Shown here: piece after piece, positions 8,164 through 14,699 of the stretch
How the letters are laid out: every line of letters begins with the position of its first letter
Position numbering within the stretch: the stretch's first letter is position 1
Assembly: GCA_027061425.1 (NCBI GenBank)
Contig: JALSUN010000024.1
Location: forward strand, 1 to 14,699
Direction of reading: 5' to 3'
DNA length: 14,699 nt
Source: Helicobacteraceae bacterium
GTDB lineage: Bacteria > Campylobacterota > Campylobacteria > Campylobacterales > Sulfurimonadaceae
Translations under genes and position numbers: made by a program
The notes under the pieces: model-generated
What the model was told of the DNA's origin: nothing
Seen by the model: the letters and a program-made list of their open reading frames with translations, nothing else
Database searches by the model: none

Positions 8164-8257
8164 AGTATGTTATACCCATCAAGGTAAAACCAAAATCCAA
8201 AATTAGAAGCATGCATTACAATCTATTTTTCCAGATTTGGGTAAAATCTAACATACT
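8164..8257. repeat. Interrupted inverted repeat in the hsdM leader region
   Basis: Left arm 8164-8178 (AGTATGTTATACCCA) pairs with two blocks on the right: TGGGTA at 8238-8243 and TAACATACT at 8249-8257, separated by a 5-base bulge (AAATC). That is 15 complementary positions flanking a loop of about 59 bases. The right arm overlaps a possible -10 (TAAAAT, 8242-8247) and a smaller dyad AGATTT / AAATCT (8233-8249). It ends 4 bases before the AAGG ribosome binding site of hsdM (8262-8265). It could be a leader-RNA structure or a recognition site for a regulator; function is inference. Confidence 0.5.
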
Positions 8258-8271
8258 AAACAAGGCGACAC

Positions 8272-9861
8272 ATGACAGAGCAACAATTTTTACAAGCATT
8301 AGAAAAAAAACTGTGGACATCGGCTAACAAGCTTCTTCCCTCTTTGGATGCTGCGGTGTATAAACATGTAGTGCTGGGCATGGTGTTTGTGAAGTATGTG
8401 TCTGACTCCTTTGAGACTCGAAGACAGGAGCTGCTCAAGGCATTTAAAGATCCTGAAGATGATTACTATTTGGGTGATGACTCTGATGGTATCATTGAAG
8501 AAGAGCTGGAAAACAGAGACTACTATACGGAGAAAAATGTCTTTTGGGTGCCTGCTGCTGCGCGGTGGCACTACATCCAGGACAACATTCGTCTCTCTCT
8601 TGGTTCAGCCCTTCCTCTAGGTGGTGAGTTTAAAGGTGCGGGTAAAATGCTCGATGACACCATGGAGCTTATAGAAAAAGAGAACCCTAAACTCAAACGT
8701 ATCCTCAACAAAAACTATGCACAACTTCAGATAGAGCAGAACAAATTAGCAGACCTCTTAGACCTCATAGCGACGATCCCTTTTGCTCACGAAACCCTGA
8801 AGGCAAAAGACATCCTCGGTCATGTGTACGAGTACTTCTTAGGGCAGTTCGCTGCAGCCGAGGGTAAAAAGGGCGGACAGTTTTACACACCTAAGTCTAT
8901 AGTTAATCTTATAGTCGAAATGGTCGAGCCGTACAAGGGCAGAGTCTATGATCCTGCTATGGGTAGTGGTGGCTTTTTTATCTCGAGTGAGAAGTTCATA
9001 GAGGAGCATAGCGGAAAGATAAAAGACATTTCGGTTTATGGTCAAGAGTCCAACCCTACCACTTGGAGACTCGCTGCTATGAACATGGCGATCCGTGGTA
9101 TAGACTTTGACTTTGGAAAAGAGCCGGGTGATACCTTCACTAAAGATCAGCACCCCGACCTAAGAGCAGACTTCGTTCTTGCCAATCCACCTTTTAATCA
9201 AGATGAGTGGTGGGACGCGAGTTTAGAAGGCGATGCACGATGGAAGTACGGTACACCGCCAAAAGGAAACGGTAACTACGCTTGGATGCAACATATGCTT
9301 CACCACACTTCACCCAACGGTGTAGTGGGACTTGTTCTAGCCAACGGAAGCCTGAGTACTACAACTGGTGGAGAAAAAGAGGTAAGAGAAGCCATCGTCA
9401 AAGCTGACCTAGTAGAGGCTATTGTCGCGCTGCCCTCACAACTCTTCGCCAATACACAGATCCCTGCCTGCATCTGGATACTCAACCGCAACAAGCCGCA
9501 AAAAGGTAAAACTCTGTTTATAGATGCCCGTGAAGTGGGGCATATGTTAGACAGAAAACAGAAAGCCTTTGACGCAGAGGACACTAAAGCACTGGCTGAA
9601 AAGTTTCACGCCTTTAGAAGTGGGGAAGATGTTGATGAGCTGGGAGCTTTTTACAGTGCTACTACTGAAGAGATCGCAAAGCAGGAGTACATCTTAACTC
9701 CTGGGCGCTATGTGGGAGTGGCTGAGGAAGAGGATGATGGGGTGCCGTTTGGTGAGAAGATGACGACACTTACGGCTACACTCAAAGAGCAGTTTGAAGA
9801 GTCGGCTCGATTGGAGCGCGAGATAAGAACAAATCTCTCGACTTTGGGATATGAAATATGA
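8272..9861 (+). CDS. hsdM: Type I restriction-modification system M subunit (adenine-N6 methyltransferase)
   Basis: HsdM transfers the methyl group of S-adenosylmethionine to adenine N6 at sites chosen by HsdS. It forms the M2S methylase and, with HsdR, the restriction complex. At 529 aa it is typical of the family. The helical N-terminal HsdM_N region (~5-160) is followed by the catalytic domain: GGQFYTPKSIVNLIVEMV (201-218), SAM-binding motif I DPAMGSGGFF (227-236), GQESNPTTWRLAAMNMAIRG (257-276) and catalytic motif IV NPPF (305-308). It ends with the family-typical tail EIRTNLSTLGYEI. The ATG at 8272 has AAGG with 6-base spacing. The stop overlaps the next start (ATGA). A run of eight A's lies at 8303-8310, early in the gene. 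It is first in the operon as seen here; hsdS follows after one inserted gene. Confidence 0.96.
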   Translation: MTEQQFLQALEKKLWTSANKLLPSLDAAVYKHVVLGMVFVKYVSDSFETRRQELLKAFKDPEDDYYLGDDSDGIIEEELENRDYYTEKNVFWVPAAARWHYIQDNIRLSLGSALPLGGEFKGAGKMLDDTMELIEKENPKLKRILNKNYAQLQIEQNKLADLLDLIATIPFAHETLKAKDILGHVYEYFLGQFAAAEGKKGGQFYTPKSIVNLIVEMVEPYKGRVYDPAMGSGGFFISSEKFIEEHSGKIKDISVYGQESNPTTWRLAAMNMAIRGIDFDFGKEPGDTFTKDQHPDLRADFVLANPPFNQDEWWDASLEGDARWKYGTPPKGNGNYAWMQHMLHHTSPNGVVGLVLANGSLSTTTGGEKEVREAIVKADLVEAIVALPSQLFANTQIPACIWILNRNKPQKGKTLFIDAREVGHMLDRKQKAFDAEDTKALAEKFHAFRSGEDVDELGAFYSATTEEIAKQEYILTPGRYVGVAEEEDDGVPFGEKMTTLTATLKEQFEESARLEREIRTNLSTLGYEI

Positions 9862-10835
9862 GTGATATAGTAATTTATGAAGATGGGAATGTTTCTCTAG
9901 AGGTATCATTTGAAAATAAGACAATATGGTTAGATGCTAATGATATCGCCGCTATCTTTGATGTAAATCGTCCAGCAATTGTAAAACATGTTGGAAATAT
10001 TTACAAAAGTGGTGAGCTTGAGAAAAAATCAACTTGTTCCATTTTGGAACAGGTTGCAAAAGATGGTAAAAAAAGAAAGAAAAACTTTTACAATCTTGAT
10101 ATGATTATATCTATTGGATACAGAGTCAATTCACAAAAAGCGACCTATTTTAGAAAATGGGCTACAGATGTACTCAATAGATATCTTCTCCAAGGCTACG
10201 CCCTCGATCAGGAACGACTCAAAAAAGAAAAATTCGTCGAACTTGAGCGAACGATTGAAACCATCAAACAGGCAGTAGAGAGCCGTACATTGGTAGAAGA
10301 TGAGGCCAAAGGGTTTATTGAGATCATTGGGAATTATGCCAAGAGCTGGGCATTGCTTCAAGGGTATGATGAACAGACACTTCAGGAAGTGACTGAGACA
10401 CAGGACACCTTGTTTACATTGGGGTATGATGAAGCTAAAGAGGCGATAGTGGCTCTGAAAAAGATGCTCATGTCTAAAGGTGAAGCGACGGTGCTTTTTG
10501 GTCAGCAAAAGGCTGGTGAGTTCAAGGGCAACCTACTCAACATATATCAGTCATTTGGCGGTGAAGATCTATTGCCATCTGTTGAACAAAAGGCGGCAAA
10601 TTTACTCTATTATGTGGTCAAAGGGCATCCGTTTAACGACGGTAACAAGCGCATAGGGGCGTATCTGTTTGTACTCTTTCTACATAAAAATGGCATCCTC
10701 CATAAAGCCAATGGCGAAGCAAAGATCAACGATAACGCTTTGGCAGCACTAACCTTACTCGTGGCTACCTCTATGCCGGAACAAAAAGAGATTATTATTC
10801 GTTTGGTTATGAACATGTTAGTGGAAGGGGTTTAG
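9858..10835 (+). CDS. RhuM-Fic fusion protein within the hsd operon
   Basis: Two-domain protein of 325 aa. The N-terminal ~115 residues match the RhuM (Salmonella virulence-protein-like) domain: WLDANDIAAIFDVNRPAI, GKKRKKNFYNLDMIISIGYRVNS and FRKWATDVLNRYLLQGY are typical and suggest a DNA- or partner-binding fold. A charged helical linker (~115-145) leads to a Fic/Doc domain (~170-320) with HPFNDGNKR at 257-265. The histidine and phosphate-binding positions are kept, but Lys264 replaces the second Gly of the AMPylating Fic motif and the later Arg is Ala268, as in Doc-type kinases; no clear inhibitory (S/T)xxxE(G/N) helix was seen. The start overlaps the hsdM stop (ATGA), so translation is coupled. 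RhuM-like ORFs next to hsdM are known in Campylobacter type I loci, but their role is unsettled. The first ~330 bases look AT-richer than the rest. Confidence 0.88.
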   Translation: MSDIVIYEDGNVSLEVSFENKTIWLDANDIAAIFDVNRPAIVKHVGNIYKSGELEKKSTCSILEQVAKDGKKRKKNFYNLDMIISIGYRVNSQKATYFRKWATDVLNRYLLQGYALDQERLKKEKFVELERTIETIKQAVESRTLVEDEAKGFIEIIGNYAKSWALLQGYDEQTLQEVTETQDTLFTLGYDEAKEAIVALKKMLMSKGEATVLFGQQKAGEFKGNLLNIYQSFGGEDLLPSVEQKAANLLYYVVKGHPFNDGNKRIGAYLFVLFLHKNGILHKANGEAKINDNALAALTLLVATSMPEQKEIIIRLVMNMLVEGV

Positions 10836-10836
10836 G

Positions 10837-10887
10837 ATGATGTGTGAGATCAAGAAGAACTTGGCGGGGCTTGGGTATGCGGTCTGA
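10837..10887 (+). pseudogene. hsdM 3'-end remnant or coupling minigene
   Basis: A 16-codon frame MMCEIKKNLAGLGYAV with stop TGA at 10885-10887. Its last 13 residues align without gaps to the end of the intact upstream HsdM (EIRTNLSTLGYEI): E, I, N, L, L, G and Y are identical, R/K and I/V are conservative, and both stop at the same point. The DNA is clearly diverged, so it is not a recent duplication. It begins one base after the rhuM-fic stop, has a good Shine-Dalgarno (GGAAGGGG, 10822-10829), and overlaps the likely hsdS start at 10877. Most likely it is the end of a different hsdM allele left when rhuM-fic and a new hsdS were joined, now possibly serving to couple translation into hsdS. 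Confidence 0.7.
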
Positions 10888-12292
10888 TAAAATTCATACG
10901 GTTTATGGTACTTTTCCTGCGCACTTAAACTTATCAAGCCTATCTGGTATATGTGTAAAAGAGAATGGCGTGCAAACAGGACCATTTGGTAGCCAATTGC
11001 ATCAAAAAGATTATGTAGATAATGGTATACCTATAATTACTGTTGAACACTTAGGAGACAACAAAATCGTTCATATTGACACTCCTTTTGTGTCAGATAA
11101 TGATTATAATCGTTTAATAAAGTATAACTTGAAAAAAGGTGATATTGTTTTTAGTCGTGTGGGTTCGGTTGATAGAAGAGCATTAGTTGGTGAAGATGAA
11201 GATGGATGGCTTTTTTCAGGTCGATGCCTAAGAGTGAGACCTAATAATAAAATTGTTGACTCAACATATTTGTCATACTTTTTTGGATTGAACGTATTTA
11301 AAAAATATGTGAGAAGTATAGCTGTTGGTGCAACTATGCCTTCTATTAATACTAAAATATTAAGTGGTTTGCCTATTGTTTACCCACCTCTACCAACCCA
11401 AAAGAAAATAGCCCACATCCTCTCAACCCTCGATGATAAAATAGAACTCAACCGCAAGATGAACGAGACACTCGAAGCGATGGCTCAGGCACTTTTTAAG
11501 TCTTGGTTTATAGACTTTGACCCTGTTCATGCTAAGGTGAATGCCGCAGGCAGAGAGGATGCCCTGGGGTGCAAGGCTGCATGCAAGAGTGAGCAGGAGC
11601 TAAAGGTCGCTGCTGCCAAGCTTGGCATATCCAAAGAGACACTAGATCTTTTTCCTAGCGAGTTTGAAGAGAGTGAGATGGGGATGATGCCAAAGGGGTG
11701 GGAGGTTGAGTCATTAATAGACTTGATTGATATTACAGGCGGAGGAACTCCAAAAAGATCTGTTGATGAATTTTGGAATGGTACCATTCCATGGTTTTCT
11801 GTTAAGGACACTCCAAGAGATGGGGATATTTTTGTTATTAATACAATGGAAAAAATAACTGAAACAGGACTTTCAAAAAGTTCTGCCAAACTTTTATCTA
11901 CAGGAACTACAATTATTACGGCAAGAGGTACTGTTGGAAATCTGGCACTTACCGCTTTCCCAATGAGTATGAACCAATCTTGCTATGGTATTAAAGGTAA
12001 AGAATTTGGTGATTTATATATTTATTTCCTTATGAAATCAGTTGTTAATGACCTTAAGCAGAATGTGCATGGAGCGGTTTTCGATACGATTACAACAAAT
12101 ACATTTTCAATAATCAATGCAATAATCCCATCTGTTGAATTGTATAGCTTATTTGACAAAATGGCTTTACCTCTGCTTGAAAATATAAAAAGCAACCTTT
12201 ATGAGATTACAACACTGCAAAAAACAAGAGATACCCTCCTTCCAAAGCTTCTAGTAGGAGAACTCGATGTGTCTGGTGTGGAGGTAACATAA
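10877..12292 (+). CDS. hsdS: Type I restriction-modification system specificity subunit
   Basis: HsdS recognises the two halves of the bipartite DNA target and bridges the HsdM subunits. From ATG 10877 it has 471 aa. TRD1 (~1-170) contains TGPFGSQLHQKDYVDNGIP, KKGDIVFSRVG and ATMPSINTKILSGLPI. The central conserved helix (~172-215) reads LPTQKKIAHILSTLDDKIEL onward to SWFIDFDP. A linker with MPKGWEV precedes TRD2 (~275-420: GGGTPKRSVDEFWNGTIPWF, TIITARGTVGN), and the distal conserved helix ends in RDTLLPKLLVGELDV. A GTG at 10844 would add 11 atypical residues (MRSRRTWRGLG); ATG 10877 is preferred because it follows GGCGGGG and overlaps the stop of the hsdM-like tail, the usual hsdM-hsdS arrangement. 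Both TRDs look AT-richer than the central region, consistent with TRD exchange. The exact target sequence cannot be read from this. Confidence 0.94.
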   Translation: MRSDKIHTVYGTFPAHLNLSSLSGICVKENGVQTGPFGSQLHQKDYVDNGIPIITVEHLGDNKIVHIDTPFVSDNDYNRLIKYNLKKGDIVFSRVGSVDRRALVGEDEDGWLFSGRCLRVRPNNKIVDSTYLSYFFGLNVFKKYVRSIAVGATMPSINTKILSGLPIVYPPLPTQKKIAHILSTLDDKIELNRKMNETLEAMAQALFKSWFIDFDPVHAKVNAAGREDALGCKAACKSEQELKVAAAKLGISKETLDLFPSEFEESEMGMMPKGWEVESLIDLIDITGGGTPKRSVDEFWNGTIPWFSVKDTPRDGDIFVINTMEKITETGLSKSSAKLLSTGTTIITARGTVGNLALTAFPMSMNQSCYGIKGKEFGDLYIYFLMKSVVNDLKQNVHGAVFDTITTNTFSIINAIIPSVELYSLFDKMALPLLENIKSNLYEITTLQKTRDTLLPKLLVGELDVSGVEVT

Positions 12293-12293
12293 A

Positions 12294-13280
12294 ATGAAAA
12301 ATCAATATATCGGATATATTAAATATGAAGGTAAAGGTGTAGAAAATGGTATCTTTGATGCACGTAAGTCTGCACAGGCATTACTTGGATTTGATCAGGC
12401 TGTAAGATACTTTGCTGCAAAAGAAGAGCCCCATCTTTTAGGTAAAGACTATGATTTACCTGTTGAGATAAAAAAGGATAGTTGGGATATTTTTTTACCT
12501 ATACTTCAAAAGTTAATGACTCCCGAAGGTGTTGCCGGCATAGCTGGAACAGCATATATTGCAAAAGCCGCAGGTAAGGCTGCAACAGATGGTTTATTTG
12601 AAACAGGTTTGTCTAAAGATATTCAAAAAATATTTCAGGGTGCCATAGTTTCTATACAATGGGTAGTCAAAATTGCTAAACATGTAGGTTCATTTAAAAG
12701 AGATATAAAGGTCAACCATAATTTACAAGAAGATAAAGTAGAAATTGCCAATTCTAATAATGATATGATTATTGTCCCCCGGAAATATTTTGAACAGTAT
12801 AAGACTTGTCCAGAAAATATATTAGACAAATTGGCTGAGAATATTGCAGAAGAAAGAGTTTTAAAAATAGGAGCTTTTGCTCAAGATGAGATAAAAGAAG
12901 TTTCTATAGATGAGGGGTCAAAAGCTATCTTTTACTCAGGAAAAGTAGATAAAGAAATTAAAGATGATATTCTTTGTCCAGAATTGCAAGATGGTGAATA
13001 TGTTGAGCTAGAAGGAACTATAACAAAAGTAAACGAGAGAGCAAATACTTTAGGATTTCAGTACAAAGACTATATCTTAACTATAGAACCTGCAAGTAGT
13101 AACGTAACGGAGTATAAAGGTCAAATACTATCTAATCAGAGTGGACATATATTCTGTAAAGCACAAATTGATGGAAGGGTGAGTAGAAGAGGAAAACGAG
13201 GAGAATTTTTAAAAAAACCAAGAATTATTTTTACTTCTCTAACCCCAAAAAATGAGAAAAATGATGATACATTATTTTAG
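12294..13280 (+). CDS. Unrecognised 328-aa protein in the hsd operon
   Basis: I do not recognise this family with confidence. ATG at 12294 starts two bases after the hsdS stop, with a strong GGAGGT (12280-12285) inside the end of hsdS, so it is a genuine, co-translated gene. The N-terminal ~75 residues look like an alpha/beta domain (IGYIKYEGKGVENGIFDARK, then a helix ALLGFDQAVRYFAA). A Gly/Ala-rich apolar helix at ~79-98 (GVAGIAGTAYIAKAAGKAAT) and a second apolar helix ~115-130 could touch membrane or pack as a bundle. The C-terminal ~95 residues are beta-rich (GEYVELEGTITKVNERANTL, DYILTIEP, KPRIIFTSLTP), suggesting a small beta-barrel. No nuclease, kinase or ATPase motif is visible. Composition looks AT-richer than hsdM and the nif genes, consistent with transfer. 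An accessory defence or fitness gene is inferred only from its position. Confidence 0.85.
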   Translation: MKNQYIGYIKYEGKGVENGIFDARKSAQALLGFDQAVRYFAAKEEPHLLGKDYDLPVEIKKDSWDIFLPILQKLMTPEGVAGIAGTAYIAKAAGKAATDGLFETGLSKDIQKIFQGAIVSIQWVVKIAKHVGSFKRDIKVNHNLQEDKVEIANSNNDMIIVPRKYFEQYKTCPENILDKLAENIAEERVLKIGAFAQDEIKEVSIDEGSKAIFYSGKVDKEIKDDILCPELQDGEYVELEGTITKVNERANTLGFQYKDYILTIEPASSNVTEYKGQILSNQSGHIFCKAQIDGRVSRRGKRGEFLKKPRIIFTSLTPKNEKNDDTLF

Positions 13281-13292
13281 TGAGGAAAATTA

Positions 13293-14699
13293 ATGGCACT
13301 CCCAATTAACATTAACGAACTCATCCACGGCTCAACAGTAGAGTGGGAACGCATAGAGTTCAAAGAGGGCTGGAATCCTGAGATTATTTTGCATACCATC
13401 TGTGCCTTTGCAAATGATGTTAATAATTGGGGTGGCGGGTATCTTGTCATTGGGATAGCTGAGGAGAATGGTCGGGCAATTCTGCCTCCAAAAGGGATCG
13501 CTATAGATGCCTTGGACAAGATGCAGCTTGACCTTGTAAAACTCTGCCAAAAGATCGTCCCAGCTTACACACCTGTTATCGCACCGTATGAGATAGAAGG
13601 GAAACATATTTTAGTGGTATGGGCACCTGGTGGAGAGACCCGACCATATAAGGCTTCACGAAGTCTGGCTAAAGGTGCTGAAAAACTCTATTACGTCCGT
13701 CGTGGATCTTCTACTGCAAAAGTCAATGAGCAAGAAGAACAACAGTTAATGCAACTGGCCGCCAAAGTACCATTTGATGACAGGATCAACCATCATGCGA
13801 GTATTGATGACCTCTCCTTAGCGGAAATTCGTATGTTCCTTCAAGATGTGAAAAGTGATCTGTTTAAGAGTTCCGAAGGTATGACGTTTGAAGAGTTGGT
13901 CAGGGTAATGCAAATCGCACGGGGTGCAAGTGAATACTTGAGACCTGTCAATGTAGGGCTGCTCTTTTTCTCTGAGACACCTGAGAAGTTTTTCCCTTAT
14001 ACTCAGATAGAAGTCAACATCTACCATGATGACATTGGCGACAGTTTTAGCGAGCAGGTCTTTAAGGGAGCTATCCATCAACAGCTTAGAAAAGCCCTCT
14101 CATACATAAGAACACAGGTCATACAGGAGCATGTCCAAAAAGTAGAGGGACAGGCAGAAGCCATTCGATTTTACAGCTATCCATTCCAAGCTATAGAGGA
14201 AGCTCTAGCCAATGCGGTGTATCATAAGAGTTATGAGATACGAGAACCGATAGAGGTCAATATACGTTTAGATCAGATAGAGATACTCTCGCATGGAGGT
14301 CTCATGCCGCCTTTGAGTAAAGATGATTTCAAAAAAGAGCGAATCATTAGCCGAAGGTATCTGAATCGAAGGATTGGTGATTGTTTGAGAGAGTTACATT
14401 TGACGGAAGGTAAAGGTACCGGGATACCAAAAATACGTCGGGCGATGCGTAATAATGGCTCTCAAGAGCCTATCTTTGAGATGGATAATGACAGGAGTTA
14501 TTTTTTAACCATACTCAAAATTAGAACATTCGAGACAGTATCCGCCGGTCAACCGCCGGTTAACCGCCGGATACCGCCGGTTAACCGCCGGATACCGCCG
14601 GATACTACGGAACAAGAGCAGAAAATATTAGAATATATTGTCGAGAACACTATGATTACGTCCAAGATCGTAGAGTCGCTGTTAGAGGTTAAAGACAGT
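13293..14699 (+). CDS. AlbA_2 / GHKL-ATPase domain protein (3'-truncated)
   Basis: The frame is open from ATG 13293 to the window edge (469 codons, no stop), so the 3' end is missing. ATG follows AGGA (13283-13286), 12 bp after the previous stop. The N-terminal AlbA_2 (Schlafen-like) domain spans ~14-150: ERIEFKEGW, ICAFANDVNNWGGGYLVIGI, LYYVRRGSST. A GHKL-type ATPase domain of the HATPase_c_4 kind follows (~295-385), with N-box EEALANAVYHKSY (302-314), IEILSHGGLMPP (329-340) and GKGTGIPKIRRAM (373-385). Then come a repeat-encoded linker PPVNRRIPPVNRRIPP (421-436) and the start of a probable winged helix (EQEQKILEYIVENT). Such proteins are usually annotated as putative ATP-binding transcriptional regulators or RecG-like and are common beside type I R-M genes. 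Its role here is unknown; either regulation of the operon or an accessory defence activity would fit. No frameshift was seen. Confidence 0.9.
   Translation, partial: MALPININELIHGSTVEWERIEFKEGWNPEIILHTICAFANDVNNWGGGYLVIGIAEENGRAILPPKGIAIDALDKMQLDLVKLCQKIVPAYTPVIAPYEIEGKHILVVWAPGGETRPYKASRSLAKGAEKLYYVRRGSSTAKVNEQEEQQLMQLAAKVPFDDRINHHASIDDLSLAEIRMFLQDVKSDLFKSSEGMTFEELVRVMQIARGASEYLRPVNVGLLFFSETPEKFFPYTQIEVNIYHDDIGDSFSEQVFKGAIHQQLRKALSYIRTQVIQEHVQKVEGQAEAIRFYSYPFQAIEEALANAVYHKSYEIREPIEVNIRLDQIEILSHGGLMPPLSKDDFKKERIISRRYLNRRIGDCLRELHLTEGKGTGIPKIRRAMRNNGSQEPIFEMDNDRSYFLTILKIRTFETVSAGQPPVNRRIPPVNRRIPPDTTEQEQKILEYIVENTMITSKIVESLLEVKDS
14542..14601. repeat. GC-rich CCGCCGG repeat array within the AlbA_2 gene
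   Basis: Six exact copies of CCGCCGG start at 14542, 14553, 14564, 14574, 14585 and 14595, i.e. spaced 11, 11, 10, 11 and 10 bp, close to one helical turn. Spacers alternate mainly TTAA and ATA, making a 21-bp tandem unit (14553-14573 and 14574-14594, then a partial copy) that encodes the heptapeptide PPVNRRI twice. The heptamer is read in all three frames (SAG, PP, NRR). It is strikingly GC-rich against AT-rich surroundings. Changes by whole 21-bp units would keep the frame. Confidence 0.9.

Noticed and set aside
10844..10876. GTG at 10844 as the start of hsdS, adding 11 residues
   Set aside because: The extra residues are not HsdS-like, and the same bases encode the hsdM-like tail in another frame; ATG 10877 has a G-rich ribosome binding site and the usual stop-start overlap.
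14542..14601. CRISPR-like array
   Set aside because: Repeats are only 7 bp with 3-4 bp spacers, inside an open reading frame, with no cas genes or unique spacers.

Overview
The window looks like chromosomal DNA of a Campylobacterota (epsilonproteobacterial) organism, probably a free-living, Sulfurovum/Sulfurimonas-like lineage rather than a host-adapted one. This is inferred from the adjacent nifS-nifU pair with a three-domain NifU (the main Fe-S assembly system in that phylum), the AT-leaning composition, the dense cyclic-di-GMP genes, and a type I restriction-modification operon carrying accessory genes, as known from Campylobacter. All recognised genes are on the plus strand.

Left half (1-8111), housekeeping and signalling. 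The 3' end of a diguanylate cyclase (1-569) is followed by a probable terminator. An Fe-S cluster assembly operon comes next: nifS (763-1977) and nifU (2029-3003), preceded by a 19-bp dyad and a Fur-box-like sequence and closed by a strong terminator (3008-3035). An extended -10 promoter then leads into purM (3136-4131). It is followed after 12 bp by a membrane PAS-PAS-GGDEF protein (4144-5568), which overlaps by one base a membrane sensor with a degenerate GGDEF and an intact EAL domain (5568-8111). That gives a probable c-di-GMP synthase and hydrolase expressed as a pair.

Right half (8272-14699), defence. A type I R-M operon begins after a 160-bp intergenic region that contains a long interrupted inverted repeat. 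The order is hsdM (8272-9861), a RhuM-Fic fusion gene (9858-10835), a 16-codon remnant resembling the 3' end of another hsdM (10837-10887), hsdS (10877-12292), an unrecognised 328-aa protein (12294-13280), and a 3'-truncated AlbA_2/GHKL-ATPase gene (13293 to the window end). The genes overlap or lie within about 12 bp of each other, so they are probably one transcript. hsdR is not in the window and would be expected downstream.

The items most worth a second look are three. The hsdM-tail remnant sits between rhuM-fic and hsdS and overlaps the hsdS start, which suggests recombination between hsd alleles or a translational-coupling minigene. The GC-rich heptamer CCGCCGG occurs six times at about one helical turn in the AlbA_2 gene and is read in all three frames, so it looks like a DNA-level rather than protein-level repeat. 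The unknown 12294-13280 gene is embedded in the hsd operon.
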